This document shows positions 1-10,600 of a stretch of 64,000 nucleotides of DNA, piece after piece. Source of the stretch: Rickettsiales bacterium (GTDB lineage Bacteria > Pseudomonadota > Alphaproteobacteria > Rickettsiales > JALZUV01); NCBI GenBank assembly GCA_029252805.1, contig JAQXAR010000004.1, positions 1-64,000 on the forward strand. Direction: 5' to 3'. The notes beneath the pieces were generated by a model. That model made no database searches. It was not told the origin of the DNA and saw only the letters and a list, made by a program, of their open reading frames with translations. Positions within the stretch are counted from its first letter, which is position 1. Each line of letters starts with the position of its first letter. A program made the position numbers and the translations under genes.

Positions 1-1369
<1,369 letters not shown>

Positions 1370-1711
1370 GAATCCTTTGTTTGTTTCACATGAATTTTGT
1401 GAAACACTCAAATATACTAGCGAACTACATAATAAATTATATGGTTCGTTGTGTTCGAATAATTACTAATTATTCAAGAATTTATGGTTACACGCACATA
1501 CTATATTATACCACCGCTTGCCCAAAGGGATCTTACGGTCAGTGGTACCACATAACATGGTGTGTTATTGTGCAAGAACATAATATGCTGTGTATATGTC
1601 AACTTTTCGGTAAACCGAAGAGTTGAATAGCATATCATCTCCTGCGCTCAATTGCTTTACGATATCAAATAACATTCGCTGTTTGTTGGGGCTCAGTGCC
1701 CTGTGCAGCGG
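1370..1711 (-). other. 16S rRNA leader (transcribed spacer)
   Basis: About 340 nt between the predicted transcription start near 1711 and the 16S 5' end. It is A/T-rich and has no convincing gene. It holds an 8-bp stem with a 7-nt loop (1383-1390 with 1398-1405) just outside the mature 5' end, and an 11-bp stem with a TAAA loop (1600-1610 with 1615-1625). Both could take part in rRNA processing, but that is inference. I found no clear boxA. The open frame across 1381-1626 has no ribosome site and is on the antisense strand, so I left it out. Confidence 0.5.
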
Positions 1712-1717
1712 AGGTGT

Positions 1718-1746
1718 GTTATACGCAGACAGCCGTCAGGGGTCAA
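1718..1746 (-). promoter_or_regulatory. Sigma-70 promoter of the 16S rRNA gene
   Basis: On the minus strand, TTGACC (1741-1746) and TATAAC (1718-1723) are separated by exactly 17 nt. The predicted start is near 1711. The DNA upstream of the -35 box (about 1747-1800) is strongly A/T-rich, like an UP element, as expected for a strong rRNA promoter. Boxes and spacing are read from the sequence; activity is inferred. Confidence 0.8.
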
Positions 1747-1967
1747 GCATGAAATCGCACTTTTTGTGATAAATCTTCATTTTTTATTTACGAATGCTCT
1801 TTTGTGACTGAAATTACTGGTTTTTAGTTGCCAAACTATTTTCGAGAATTTTCAACTCTCATCCAGCCAATTTGGATTTTCCTTAGAAAATCGCTATATT
1901 TCGTGAAATTTAAGGCCCATTTTAACAAAACCTTCACACAGAAAACCTGTATTTTCACCTATAATGA

Positions 1968-2139
1968 AGTTGTTCCTTCGTCCAATTAGCACGTACACTA
2001 AATTTATTTAGTCAATCATCATCACTTATATTTTTTAGTGTACGTACTAAGGACGAGAGAACTGTTTCTAATAATGCACACAGCATTATATTTTCAATTC
2101 TCACCTTTTTTTGGGAAAACTCTCCATGCATCCTGCATG
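1968..2139. repeat. Cluster of inverted repeats between the rRNA promoter and a small gene
   Basis: The main element is a long imperfect inverted repeat. The arm around 1968-2002 pairs with 2034-2063, including a 12-bp core (GTACACTAAA-type arm at about 1991-2002 with its complement at 2034-2045) that continues through TTAG and GTCC blocks with small bulges. The loop is about 31 nt. Two perfect small hairpins follow: ATAATGC/GCATTAT (2071-2077 with 2083-2089) and CATGCA/TGCATG (2125-2130 with 2134-2139). The cluster lies between the rRNA promoter and the gene at 2169. It could be a structured leader, an operator or a mobile palindrome. Confidence 0.6.
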
Positions 2140-2168
2140 TTGAATTCTTCTACTGTAAAACATTTTTT

Positions 2169-2435
2169 ATGAGTTATTCTAACGCACCTCTTAGCCACCG
2201 CATTGGTGCAGACAGCTTTGTCACAGGGACTGCAACACAACTTAACCAATTCGAATATTTGAGCCTCTGTCAACGGCTTGATGCGATTGGCTTACATCTG
2301 ACAACCAGTCTTCGAGATGGAATTGGTTCCGTCAGCTGGGAGGGATATCTGAATCCATACAAGAGAGTTGACTACACCGTTGACTACCTCGCTTGCTTTC
2401 AGCACCTCTTCGGGCGCGAACCTGCAGAGTTTTGA
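2169..2435 (+). CDS. Small uncharacterised protein (88 aa)
   Basis: Not recognised. An 88-residue soluble protein with no signal peptide or membrane segment and a mixed hydrophobic/polar composition. The ATG at 2169 follows a T-rich stretch and has no clear Shine-Dalgarno sequence. An intrinsic terminator lies about 25 nt after the stop (2461-2501) on the same strand, which supports a real plus-strand transcript. The upstream region carries several inverted repeats, so expression may be controlled by RNA structure. It could also be the coding part of a longer structured RNA. Confidence 0.45.
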   Translation: MSYSNAPLSHRIGADSFVTGTATQLNQFEYLSLCQRLDAIGLHLTTSLRDGIGSVSWEGYLNPYKRVDYTVDYLACFQHLFGREPAEF

Positions 2436-2460
2436 AGCTTAGAAACCATTTAACCACCCT

Positions 2461-2501
2461 GGGCGACTTCCTCATTTATGAGAGAGTCGCCCTCATTTTT
2501 T
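2461..2501 (+). terminator. Intrinsic terminator after the 88-aa gene
   Basis: GGGCGACT (2461-2468) pairs with AGTCGCCC (2485-2492). An inner CTCAT/ATGAG stem (2471-2475 with 2478-2482) extends the hairpin. It is followed by TCATTTTTTG. It overlaps the last codons of the convergent yciA gene. Confidence 0.8.
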
Positions 2502-2894
2502 GTGGTTCGCTTTATCTTCGCGCAAACTCACGGGAATGGGCTTGCGGTTTTTATCAATCGCCACATACACGAACGAACCTTGGGTGACTTTCTCAACTTT
2601 CCCACTCATCAACCGTTCGACGCGGGCATCGACTTCGATGGTAATACTGCTAATACCAATTTGCGTGACGCGGCAAAAACACTCTAAGAGATCGCCGACA
2701 AACACGGGTTTGTGAAATTTGATATTCTCCATCGCAATCGTCACAATCTGATTACGCGCCGTACGACGCGCTTGCACCGAACCCGCCAAATCCATCTGAC
2801 TCACAATCCACCCGCCAAACACATCACCATCATGGTTGGTGTCTTGCGGCATCGCAATGACCTTCACGGTCGGTTCCATTTGTCCGATATCCAT
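2493..2894 (-). CDS. yciA: Acyl-CoA thioesterase, YciA type
   Basis: Hotdog-fold hydrolase that cleaves acyl-CoA thioesters in the cytoplasm. The 133-residue length matches YciA-type thioesterases. The family signature near the N terminus (MPQDTNHDGDVFGGWIVSQM, about residues 15-34) holds the catalytic Asp/Asn-His region, and the GG-W-hydrophobic helix follows. The middle strand EN-KFHKPVFVGD is also typical. The start is the ATG at 2894. The gene is divergent from bolA, and its 3' end lies in the terminator of the small plus-strand gene. Identification rests on motif recognition and is firm at family level; the acyl preference cannot be read. Confidence 0.9.
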   Translation of the reverse strand: MDIGQMEPTVKVIAMPQDTNHDGDVFGGWIVSQMDLAGSVQARRTARNQIVTIAMENIKFHKPVFVGDLLECFCRVTQIGISSITIEVDARVERLMSGKVEKVTQGSFVYVAIDKNRKPIPVSLREDKANHKK

Positions 2895-2963
2895 AAAGAA
2901 GACTCTAACAGCTAAATCCTAACAAAACGTTGATTTTGTAATCTAGCGCACTACATATTGCTT

Positions 2964-3197
2964 ATGCCTATGCACGCACATGAAATTGAAGCGCTACTTG
3001 ACGCCACTTTTCCAGACGGAAAAGTAGAATTAACCGACCTTGCCGGCGATAATGATCACTATTCTGTCATTGTCACGAGCGAACAGTTCCGTGGCAAAAG
3101 CCGTGTGATTCAACATAAGATGGTATTTAATGCGCTCAATGGCGCCATGGATAGCACCTTACATGCCTTACAAGTGAAGACCTTATTACCTGAATAA
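2964..3197 (+). CDS. bolA: BolA family protein
   Basis: Small alpha/beta KH-like protein of about 77 residues. The family pattern VIVTSEQFRGKSRVIQHKMV is followed by a helix ending in ALQVKTL. BolA-type proteins form complexes with monothiol glutaredoxins through shared [2Fe-2S] ligands; the conserved His in RVIQHKMV is the expected ligand. The neighbour 70 nt downstream is exactly such a glutaredoxin, so a BolA-Grx4 pair acting in iron sensing or cluster transfer is likely. The start could be the TTG at 2958, or the ATGs at 2964 or 2970. I chose 2964. Confidence 0.88.
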   Translation: MPMHAHEIEALLDATFPDGKVELTDLAGDNDHYSVIVTSEQFRGKSRVIQHKMVFNALNGAMDSTLHALQVKTLLPE

Positions 3198-3269
3198 AAT
3201 GACACCCGAAATCTGGGGAGTCAGCCTTGCTGACTTATCCGTCTAATCTACGCTCAAGGAGAGAAAACC

Positions 3270-3599
3270 ATGTCTGAAACTATTGAACAAATCAAAACTG
3301 ATATCGCCGAAAATGATGTGGTCCTCTTTATGAAGGGTAGCCGAAAGATCCCTCAATGTGGTTTTTCATCGGTGGTTGCCTCGGTTTTAGAACGCGTCGG
3401 TGTCGAGTTCTTGGATCGCAATGTGTTGGCGGATGCTGCATTGCGCGAAGAAATCAAGAACTTCTCTGACTGGCCGACCATTCCGCAGCTTTACATTAAA
3501 GGTGAGTTCGTCGGTGGATGCGATATCGTACGCGAAATGTATGAATCCGGTGAATTACAGACACTACTCGATGAAAAAGGCGTTAAAACTGCCGCATAA
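3270..3599 (+). CDS. grxD: Monothiol glutaredoxin, Grx4 family
   Basis: Class II glutaredoxin of 109 residues, the usual length for Grx4. The active-site motif is CGFS (in PQCGFSSVV, about residues 29-36), preceded by the VVLFMKG strand. The glutathione-binding WPTIPQLYIKGEFVGG block is intact. The protein binds a [2Fe-2S] cluster with glutathione and passes it to targets or to BolA. A strong ribosome site (AAGGAGAG) sits 8 nt before the ATG. The gene follows bolA on the same strand, which supports a joint function. Confidence 0.95.
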   Translation: MSETIEQIKTDIAENDVVLFMKGSRKIPQCGFSSVVASVLERVGVEFLDRNVLADAALREEIKNFSDWPTIPQLYIKGEFVGGCDIVREMYESGELQTLLDEKGVKTAA

Positions 3600-3651
3600 A
3601 CTGTGGATAAGTTGAGCCCACCTACCTTTATTGCCTATGCTGCTCTTTAGT

Positions 3652-4320
3652 ATGCGCAATAAATTTAGACATTTTCTGATCTTGGCGGTTTTACCGCTAT
3701 TACTCTCTGGCTGTGCCGAGGTTATCTCCTTTACCGTTGGGTTTGGGGCCGGATACTTTACAGGCCAATATATGGCCGAGTCCGACATGGAAGCTCAGAA
3801 ATCCTCTAAAAACGCCCGCCGAGGCGGAATGCAACAACGTCCGGGACAACAGCAACAACGCCAAGCCGCTTCCCCTTACGCGGCCCCTTACGGTTATTAC
3901 GCGAACACAGGAATAGCTAATCCAGCAGCCGCACAGCAATATCAACAACAATACCAGCAGCAGTATCAGCAGCAGCAACAATATTACGCTCAACAGCAAC
4001 AAATGATGCGCCAACAACCACGCCCTTATGGTTTGCAACAGCCGATTCCATCACAGGCCGCCGCTGCAGCAACGGGTGCACCGCAAGCGCCAGAGGGTCA
4101 AACCCCTGCAGCAAGCCCAGCGGAAGTACAGATCATTCCTGCCACCCCGCAAGCCACTTACCAACCTATCCCAGGGGCCATACCGGCACCGCCTGTAGCA
4201 CCGGCTATGCCGCAGGTCCGAGCACCATTGATGCCTCAAACAGGGGGCGGTTATTACATTGCACCCATTCCAACGTCACCTTTGCAGGCACTTCCACCGC
4301 CACCGCCGAATCCTTTCTAA
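3652..4320 (+). CDS. Gln/Pro-rich lipoprotein, unknown function
   Basis: A hydrophobic leader ending in the lipobox LLSGC puts the lipidated Cys at residue 21, so it is probably a membrane-anchored lipoprotein facing the periplasm or surface. A Gly-rich segment (VGFGAGYFTGQYMAES) follows. The rest is low complexity: a Gln/Tyr-rich run at about residues 85-130 and an Ala/Pro-rich tail ending PPPPPNPF. No domain is recognised. I chose the ATG at 3652; an in-frame TTG/ATG at 3631-3637 would only lengthen the leader. The gene lies 3 nt before the GNAT gene and is likely co-transcribed with it. The repeat-rich tail suggests a cell-wall-spanning or adhesive role, but that is speculative. Confidence 0.8.
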   Translation: MRNKFRHFLILAVLPLLLSGCAEVISFTVGFGAGYFTGQYMAESDMEAQKSSKNARRGGMQQRPGQQQQRQAASPYAAPYGYYANTGIANPAAAQQYQQQYQQQYQQQQQYYAQQQQMMRQQPRPYGLQQPIPSQAAAAATGAPQAPEGQTPAASPAEVQIIPATPQATYQPIPGAIPAPPVAPAMPQVRAPLMPQTGGGYYIAPIPTSPLQALPPPPPNPF

Positions 4321-4322
4321 AT

Positions 4323-4601
4323 ATGGACTCCATCGTGACTCATAACGTGCAAGCGAGTCGGTTTGAACTAACGATTGATGGGCATACCGCCTTTGCAGAT
4401 TATCGTGCCGATAATGATGTTCTCTTCATCACTCATGTCGAAGCACCCCTAGCATTACGTGGCACAGGCGCTGCCGGTAAACTCATGCAAGGCATGCTAG
4501 AAAAGCTGAGAGCAGAAGACCAAAAAGTAACGCCCGTTTGCAGCTACGCCGCCGCCTGGATTCGCAAACATAAAGAGTTCTACCCACTCCTGGCCAAGTA
4601 G
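4323..4601 (+). CDS. Small GNAT-like N-acetyltransferase (YjdJ type)
   Basis: A 92-residue one-domain protein of the small GNAT_YJDJ-type family. The acetyl-CoA pyrophosphate loop is visible as LRGTGAAGKLMQGML (about residues 44-58), after the strand LFITHVEAP. The C-terminal CSYAAAWIRKHKEFYPLL is characteristic of this family. The substrate is unknown. It starts just after the lipoprotein gene and ends before a strong terminator, so the two form the end of a transcription unit. Confidence 0.85.
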   Translation: MDSIVTHNVQASRFELTIDGHTAFADYRADNDVLFITHVEAPLALRGTGAAGKLMQGMLEKLRAEDQKVTPVCSYAAAWIRKHKEFYPLLAK

Positions 4602-4640
4602 ATAAAAAAAGAGGAGCCGCAAAGCTCCTCCCCTTTTTAA
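4602..4640. terminator. Bidirectional intrinsic terminator
   Basis: GAGGAGC (4611-4617) pairs with GCTCCTC (4624-4630) around a CGCAAA loop. T-rich runs flank both sides (CCCCTTTTT on plus, TTTTTTTAT on minus), so it can end both the lipoprotein-GNAT unit and the convergent RTX gene. Confidence 0.88.
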
Positions 4641-4658
4641 TCATCATAAGTGAATGAA

Positions 4659-7600
4659 TTAGATTAGGCCATCATCGGCATCAATGTCTAACTCAACACA
4701 ATCTGCATGAACTTCCGCGACATCGATCGCATCTTCAGCCACTTTGACTGCCGATACGTCAGAATTCATCATCGCTATCTTCACAGCGCTGATCGAATCA
4801 GCTGCATCATCAATCCTCGCTTCAACTGAATCAACATCCAGTTTCACATCCGAAGGATCTGTCATAAAGCTATCTAGCTCCATGTTCTGCATGTCACCTT
4901 CAATCGTGAGGAACCCAGGCTCAAGAACTCCTAAGTCAGTCAGAAGCGTTACGATATCATCAAACGCGTCTTGCTGTGCTTGTGAACCTTGAGTATCGAT
5001 AATCGATTTAATCAATGTCACGATATCTTTAATCGATTCTACGATATACGGATCAAATGTATTCACGGCTGAAATATCCGTTGCACCCAATGCATCTAGA
5101 AGATCGTTGATTATCACTTCAGCATCACTGCGGAAGTTTACATCATCCTGCAGTTCTAGTGCTGCCAATACATCAGCCTTCTGTGCAGCTGTTAAGGTGC
5201 TCAAGTCTATTTGGTTAAGCTTCGCAAGAACCTCAACCTCAGCAGCATCACCTGCGGTTGAGTTTTTCGCACTCAATGCAGTAGTGAAACCTTGGATCGC
5301 GCCATCGAGCTGGCTCAACAGATCGGCGATATTCGTATTATTGCCGTTACCGTTGCCGTTACCGTTACCACTTGAATCCATGGTTGCAGATGGATTTTCA
5401 CCCAGAGTCGTTAAGGTGGTGTTGATCATATCTTCCAACAAATCAAGATCGTAATCTTTATTATCAATTCCATTTAGCGCATCAATAATACTCTGCTCTT
5501 GGGTAGAAACTTCATAATCACCACTATCAACAATCGCTTTGATAGCCGCCACCGCGTTGGTAATCAGGGGTTCCATAAGATGCTGATCAGCATCAGGTAG
5601 ACCATCCCAAGATCCTTGCAAGCCCGCCAGGTCTGCCAGAAGTCCGGCCAAGTCAGTATTAAAGTTACCATTACCCGTTGTTGCGTTTGGATCCACGATA
5701 TCTAAGTTCAGCTCATCCACTATGCCTTGAATTTTTCCATTATCAAACTCACCAGAAGGATTCAGAACCAATATATCGAGGTTAAGAAGCGTTTCCAATT
5801 TGATATCGATACGACCGGCTTGAGCAGCTGTTGCGCTCGTTCCAGGATTTGCAATTAACAGATCAGTCAACGCTAGCGTCAAATCATCTAACGAATCTTC
5901 ATCCATTGCAATCTCAATACCAACCACAAGGGCTTCAATGGCAAGGTCTAATGCCGTGGTACCGTTGTTACCATTGTTACCATTGTTACCATTGTTATTG
6001 CTACCACTACCACCAACATTTGCACCTGTCGCAGTCAAGAGACCATGCACTGCGCCTTCAAGGCCTATTAGATCTAAGTTATCCACTTGACCTAATGCTT
6101 CTTGAATACTTGTCATTACCCCTGCATCAATATTTACATCCGTATAGGTCAAGATGTCTGCTAATGCCTGAAGGTCGCCTTCTAAGGCTTCTTCAATTGC
6201 CGCTTTGTCATCTGACGTACTCGCCGCTACAAAATCACTTGCCATCGACTGAATGTGAGAAACTAAATCAGATAGGCTCTGTGTGTTTTGTCCGCTGAGC
6301 AACTGTGAAAGTCCTTCAACTGCATTATCAATCGGTGACGCTAAATTCGCCGCATCAATTTGATTCACTAACGCTTCAAGAACCGAAACATCTGCAAAAT
6401 CAACTTCACCGAACTGTAGGGCATTTGCCAGAGAGCCCACTAGCTGACCAATTTCAGCTTCAGCTGCTGTTTGCGAACCCTGGTTTTGTGGGTTCTGGTA
6501 AACATCAAACGCATCTTGGAGTGCCGTCAAAGCATCTGCCATGGTTTGCGGTGCAACCAAAGTCACATCCGTGCCTTGTCCACTATCCGCATAGTCAGGA
6601 TCTTCACCGAGTTCCGTCAGCAGCTCATCAACTGAATCTGCAACACCCATATCAAGGTTGTTCAGGTCATGTAGACCATCAATCAATGACGTTAATGAAC
6701 CTGCATCAATCGTTAGATCTTCATAGCTAACAAGCTTGGTTAATAGGTTTAACTTCGCCTGAATACTAGACTCAATCTGCGTTTGAGCGGTAGAGTCTGT
6801 CGTATTCAAGAATTGTTGTGCAAGATCCGCTAAATCAACTGCCAGATCTGATACATTTGACGATGGGCTGCCATTTAACTGCATTAACACGCTATCAACC
6901 GTCGCATTACCAAGGGTGAGTGGAGAGTTATTAATCTGTCCTAGAAGCCCGATAAGATCCGCTTCCAAACCGGCATCAACTGATACGTCACCATACTGGA
7001 ACACATCTTCTAGCTCGCCGAGCACATCATCAAATATCTGCTGGAACGCTGCCTGTACCACTGGATTCAGGGTGCCATCTTGTAGCATCTCAAATGCTTC
7101 AGCCAGATCTTCAACCAGTTTCTCAACCGTGTCATCCGGAGCGCCATTACCACTTGTGTCGATGATGTCAGACATATTAAGACCAAGATCTTGAATCACG
7201 CCATTGAGACCTTTTGGATCTGCACCTTGTAGATCGTAACCGTCATCCACTAGCTTCTTAAAGCTAGCTTCTAGCGCATCTAATTGATCTTGCGTTAGCG
7301 TTTGGCCTTCAGCCGTTATTAAGGTGTGAAGATCAATGCTTAAGTCACGCACATCCTGTGGATCATTATTATCCGCTTGCTCGTCAATCTGCTGAATTAG
7401 ATCAGCGATCTGCGCGGCAATAGAACCGTCATAATCAGGGTTACTTGTATCAACACCAGCAGTGTAGCTTTGCCCTAAATTATCAAGCGCTTCGTCAATA
7501 TCAAGTTCAAGCTGAGCACTTTCAAAGTTACTAAGATCGATCGAGTTCAATGCATCCACCAAGTTAGTGTAATCACCGTAGCTCATGCTATTTTGACTTG

Positions 7601-10600
7601 GATCCGTTGCGAATTGAGTAATGGTATCCTGTAAAGCAGCCAGCGCATTAATAATGTTAGCCTCACCTAGTACAAAATCACCAGACTCCCACTGATTGAT
7701 AGCGAATTCGAGATCATCAATCAATGCAGTCACACCTGTCGAGTTTGAACCGGTAGATGGCTGATAACCTGCAATATCAATGGTATCATTATCTAGGAGC
7801 GCATTCACTTCTGCTTCCGTTAGGTTCACATTTTCTAGCGTGAACGTATAATCACCTGAAGCGGTCGTCAGTGTAATCACTGCATCTGCTCCGTTAATCG
7901 TAACGGTGTGGCCGGTAATAGAGAAACCATTTGGATTCGTCACCGTCACTTGTTCGCCAGATTCCCAATCTGTAATGGTATCATTAGCGCCTGGCTCTAA
8001 TGTTAGGTTGAAGATGTCGTTTCCAGAACCACCGGTTAACACATCATTACCCGTGCCATCCGTGATGACATCATCGCCATCGCCACCGTCGATCGTGTCG
8101 TCACCGTCGCCGCCATTGATCGTATCAGCGTCAGCGCCACCATCAATGACATCATCACCGGCACCGCCAGCAATCACATCGTTACCGTCACCACCATCGA
8201 TCGTGTCGTTACCGTCACCACCGTCGATCGTATCATCTCCGTCAAGACCATCAATAACATCGTCTCCTGAAGTGCCGTCTAAATCATCATCACCGTCTGT
8301 TGGCGTGACACTCGTATTGCCTAAATTAGGGAAGTAAGCCGCAATCAATGCATCTACTGCATCATCAATCACATCCGCTGTGAAGTCGTTTGCATCTAGC
8401 GTCTGAACTGCGTCTATTAGATCTACTTGTAGCTGTGCATCTAAACCAGACACACCACCCGTTACCTGAGAAAGCGCATCCGAAATAGCAGCAATTTGCG
8501 CCATTATTTCAACACCGCTAAGGCCGTTAACAATACCATCTGGATCAGACGCACTCGTGCTAATCAATGTATCAATCGCTTGTTGAATGATCTCAGCTGG
8601 CGTTAGCGTATTAGCTACTGGTGGTACAAAACCAGGTATCCCTACCAAATCACTTGGGTCACCCCCGACTGTGATGTCGCCAGCGAGTAATCCATTAATC
8701 AAGATCGTGTGTGTTCCGTTTGCTGTCGTAATCTCAACCTTACCATCCGTAATATCCACGGAAAGAACCTGCACACCGCTCAAACCATCGATAAGAATAC
8801 TATCTACAGATTCATAATCAGTAATGGTATCGGTATAACCAGGATCAAAGAACAGGTTAAAGTTATCAGCGCCCGTCCCACCTGTTAATGCTGTATCGCC
8901 AAAGCCAGCATAGAAAGTATCATTACCGGCACCGCCATCCATGACATCACTGTTTTCAGCAGGATCATCACCTGATCCGATATAGCCGGAAAGTGTATCG
9001 TTACCCTCACCGCCTTCTAATGTATCATTCCCGGCACCGCCATGGAGGTTGTCATTATCATCATTACCCATCAGATGATCATCACCGTCGCCACCTTTAA
9101 GGGTATCGTCTCCGGCTAGACCGCTCACAACATCATCACCTGCTAAGGCATCAATAACATCATTTCCTGCAGTACCAACCAAAACATCATCACCTGGAGT
9201 AGGCCCCGTCACCGCATTCGGATCCACAATATCAAGGCTGAGCGTTACGATAAGTTCAGCAACCAATGTATTTGTTACATTACCATTGGCATCCAACGTA
9301 TAATCACCACTGGCGATATAGCCTTCGATTACTGCGTCAATAGCATTTAGCTGGGCTTGGCTTACAAGCGCTACAGCATCTGGATTTGCCACGAGGAAGT
9401 CATTAAAGTCTTGTGAGATATTATCTAAATCAACGGCACTAGCATTAACCATTAAGTCCACAAAGTTATTTACGTCATCTTGGAGAGTCGGAGGAAGAGT
9501 CGTAACCGTAATATTCAATTGCAGATCATTAATCACATCAACTAGGATCTGCTGATCCGGTGTTGGATTAAGGTGATCAAAGCTCGTTTCATTCACAAGA
9601 TAAGAATAGAGATTTGCGATCGTGTCATAATCTCCTTGCAGGATAGTTTGGTTATTCTGTGCCGCCAGAAGATCATCCGCGAGGTCTAAGAATGTGTTGA
9701 GCATCGTGGTATCATCATCATCAACACCGTGGCCACTCATTGCATCTTCAAGCATCATAACCAGCACTTCTCCTGTTAACGGAGTTGTATCAACGGTAAT
9801 GGTCAATTGCAGGTCATTAATCATATCTACAAGAGGCTGCTGAGCGGCTGTTGGGTTAAGGTGGTCAAAGCTCGTTTCATTCACAAGATAAGTGAATAAA
9901 TCCGAAAGCTGCCCCTGCTGTGTTTGATTCATTGTGCTAGATAACGCCATGATATCATCGGCTAGATCGATAAATGTATCGATCAAATCATCATCACTGC
10001 TACCAGACATATTGGCATCTCTTGCATCAAACAGCTCATTGATAAGGTCTTGTACCGTCGGATCGACTGTTACAGTCAACTGCAAACCATCAATCATCGC
10101 ATTAATAGGATGAGTAGACGCAGCAGCGCTCGGATCAAATAAACCTTCATTCACTAAATAGGAGACTAAATTTGACAACTCAGCCTGGTGTGCGGGTGAA
10201 ATTCCACCGGCATCCTGTGCTGCAGCATAAGCGTCATAAGCAAGGCTCGTGAAAGTGCTTAAGAAATCTGCACCATCATTATCAGCCTCATAAGTAGCTT
10301 GCGCCGCATCCATCTGATCAATAACTTCTTGCATCGTCAGCACGGTGGGAGCGGTAGTGCCCAGTGCATCCCAAATACCTTGAATAAGGCCACCATCTAC
10401 AAAAGAACTTACGCTATTCAGCATATCCTGAATTGCCAGAACATCGTCCGGATCAATCGTAATACCGTTAACTGATACAACATTGAAGAAATCAATAATT
10501 TGATTCTCAATCGTCCCTTCCCAGTAATCTTTTAAATCATAATATTCATCTTGATCGTCAGCATTACTCATATCGCTTTGCATTTGACCCAGCATATTCT

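Noticed and set aside
8030-8290. Regular short repeats that could suggest a CRISPR array
   Set aside because: The units are contiguous in-frame 27-bp codon blocks encoding RTX nonapeptides, with no spacers.
5107-8817. Several Ser/Pro-rich plus-strand frames opposite the RTX gene
   Set aside because: These are shadows of the repetitive minus-strand gene; none has a start site or a family match.
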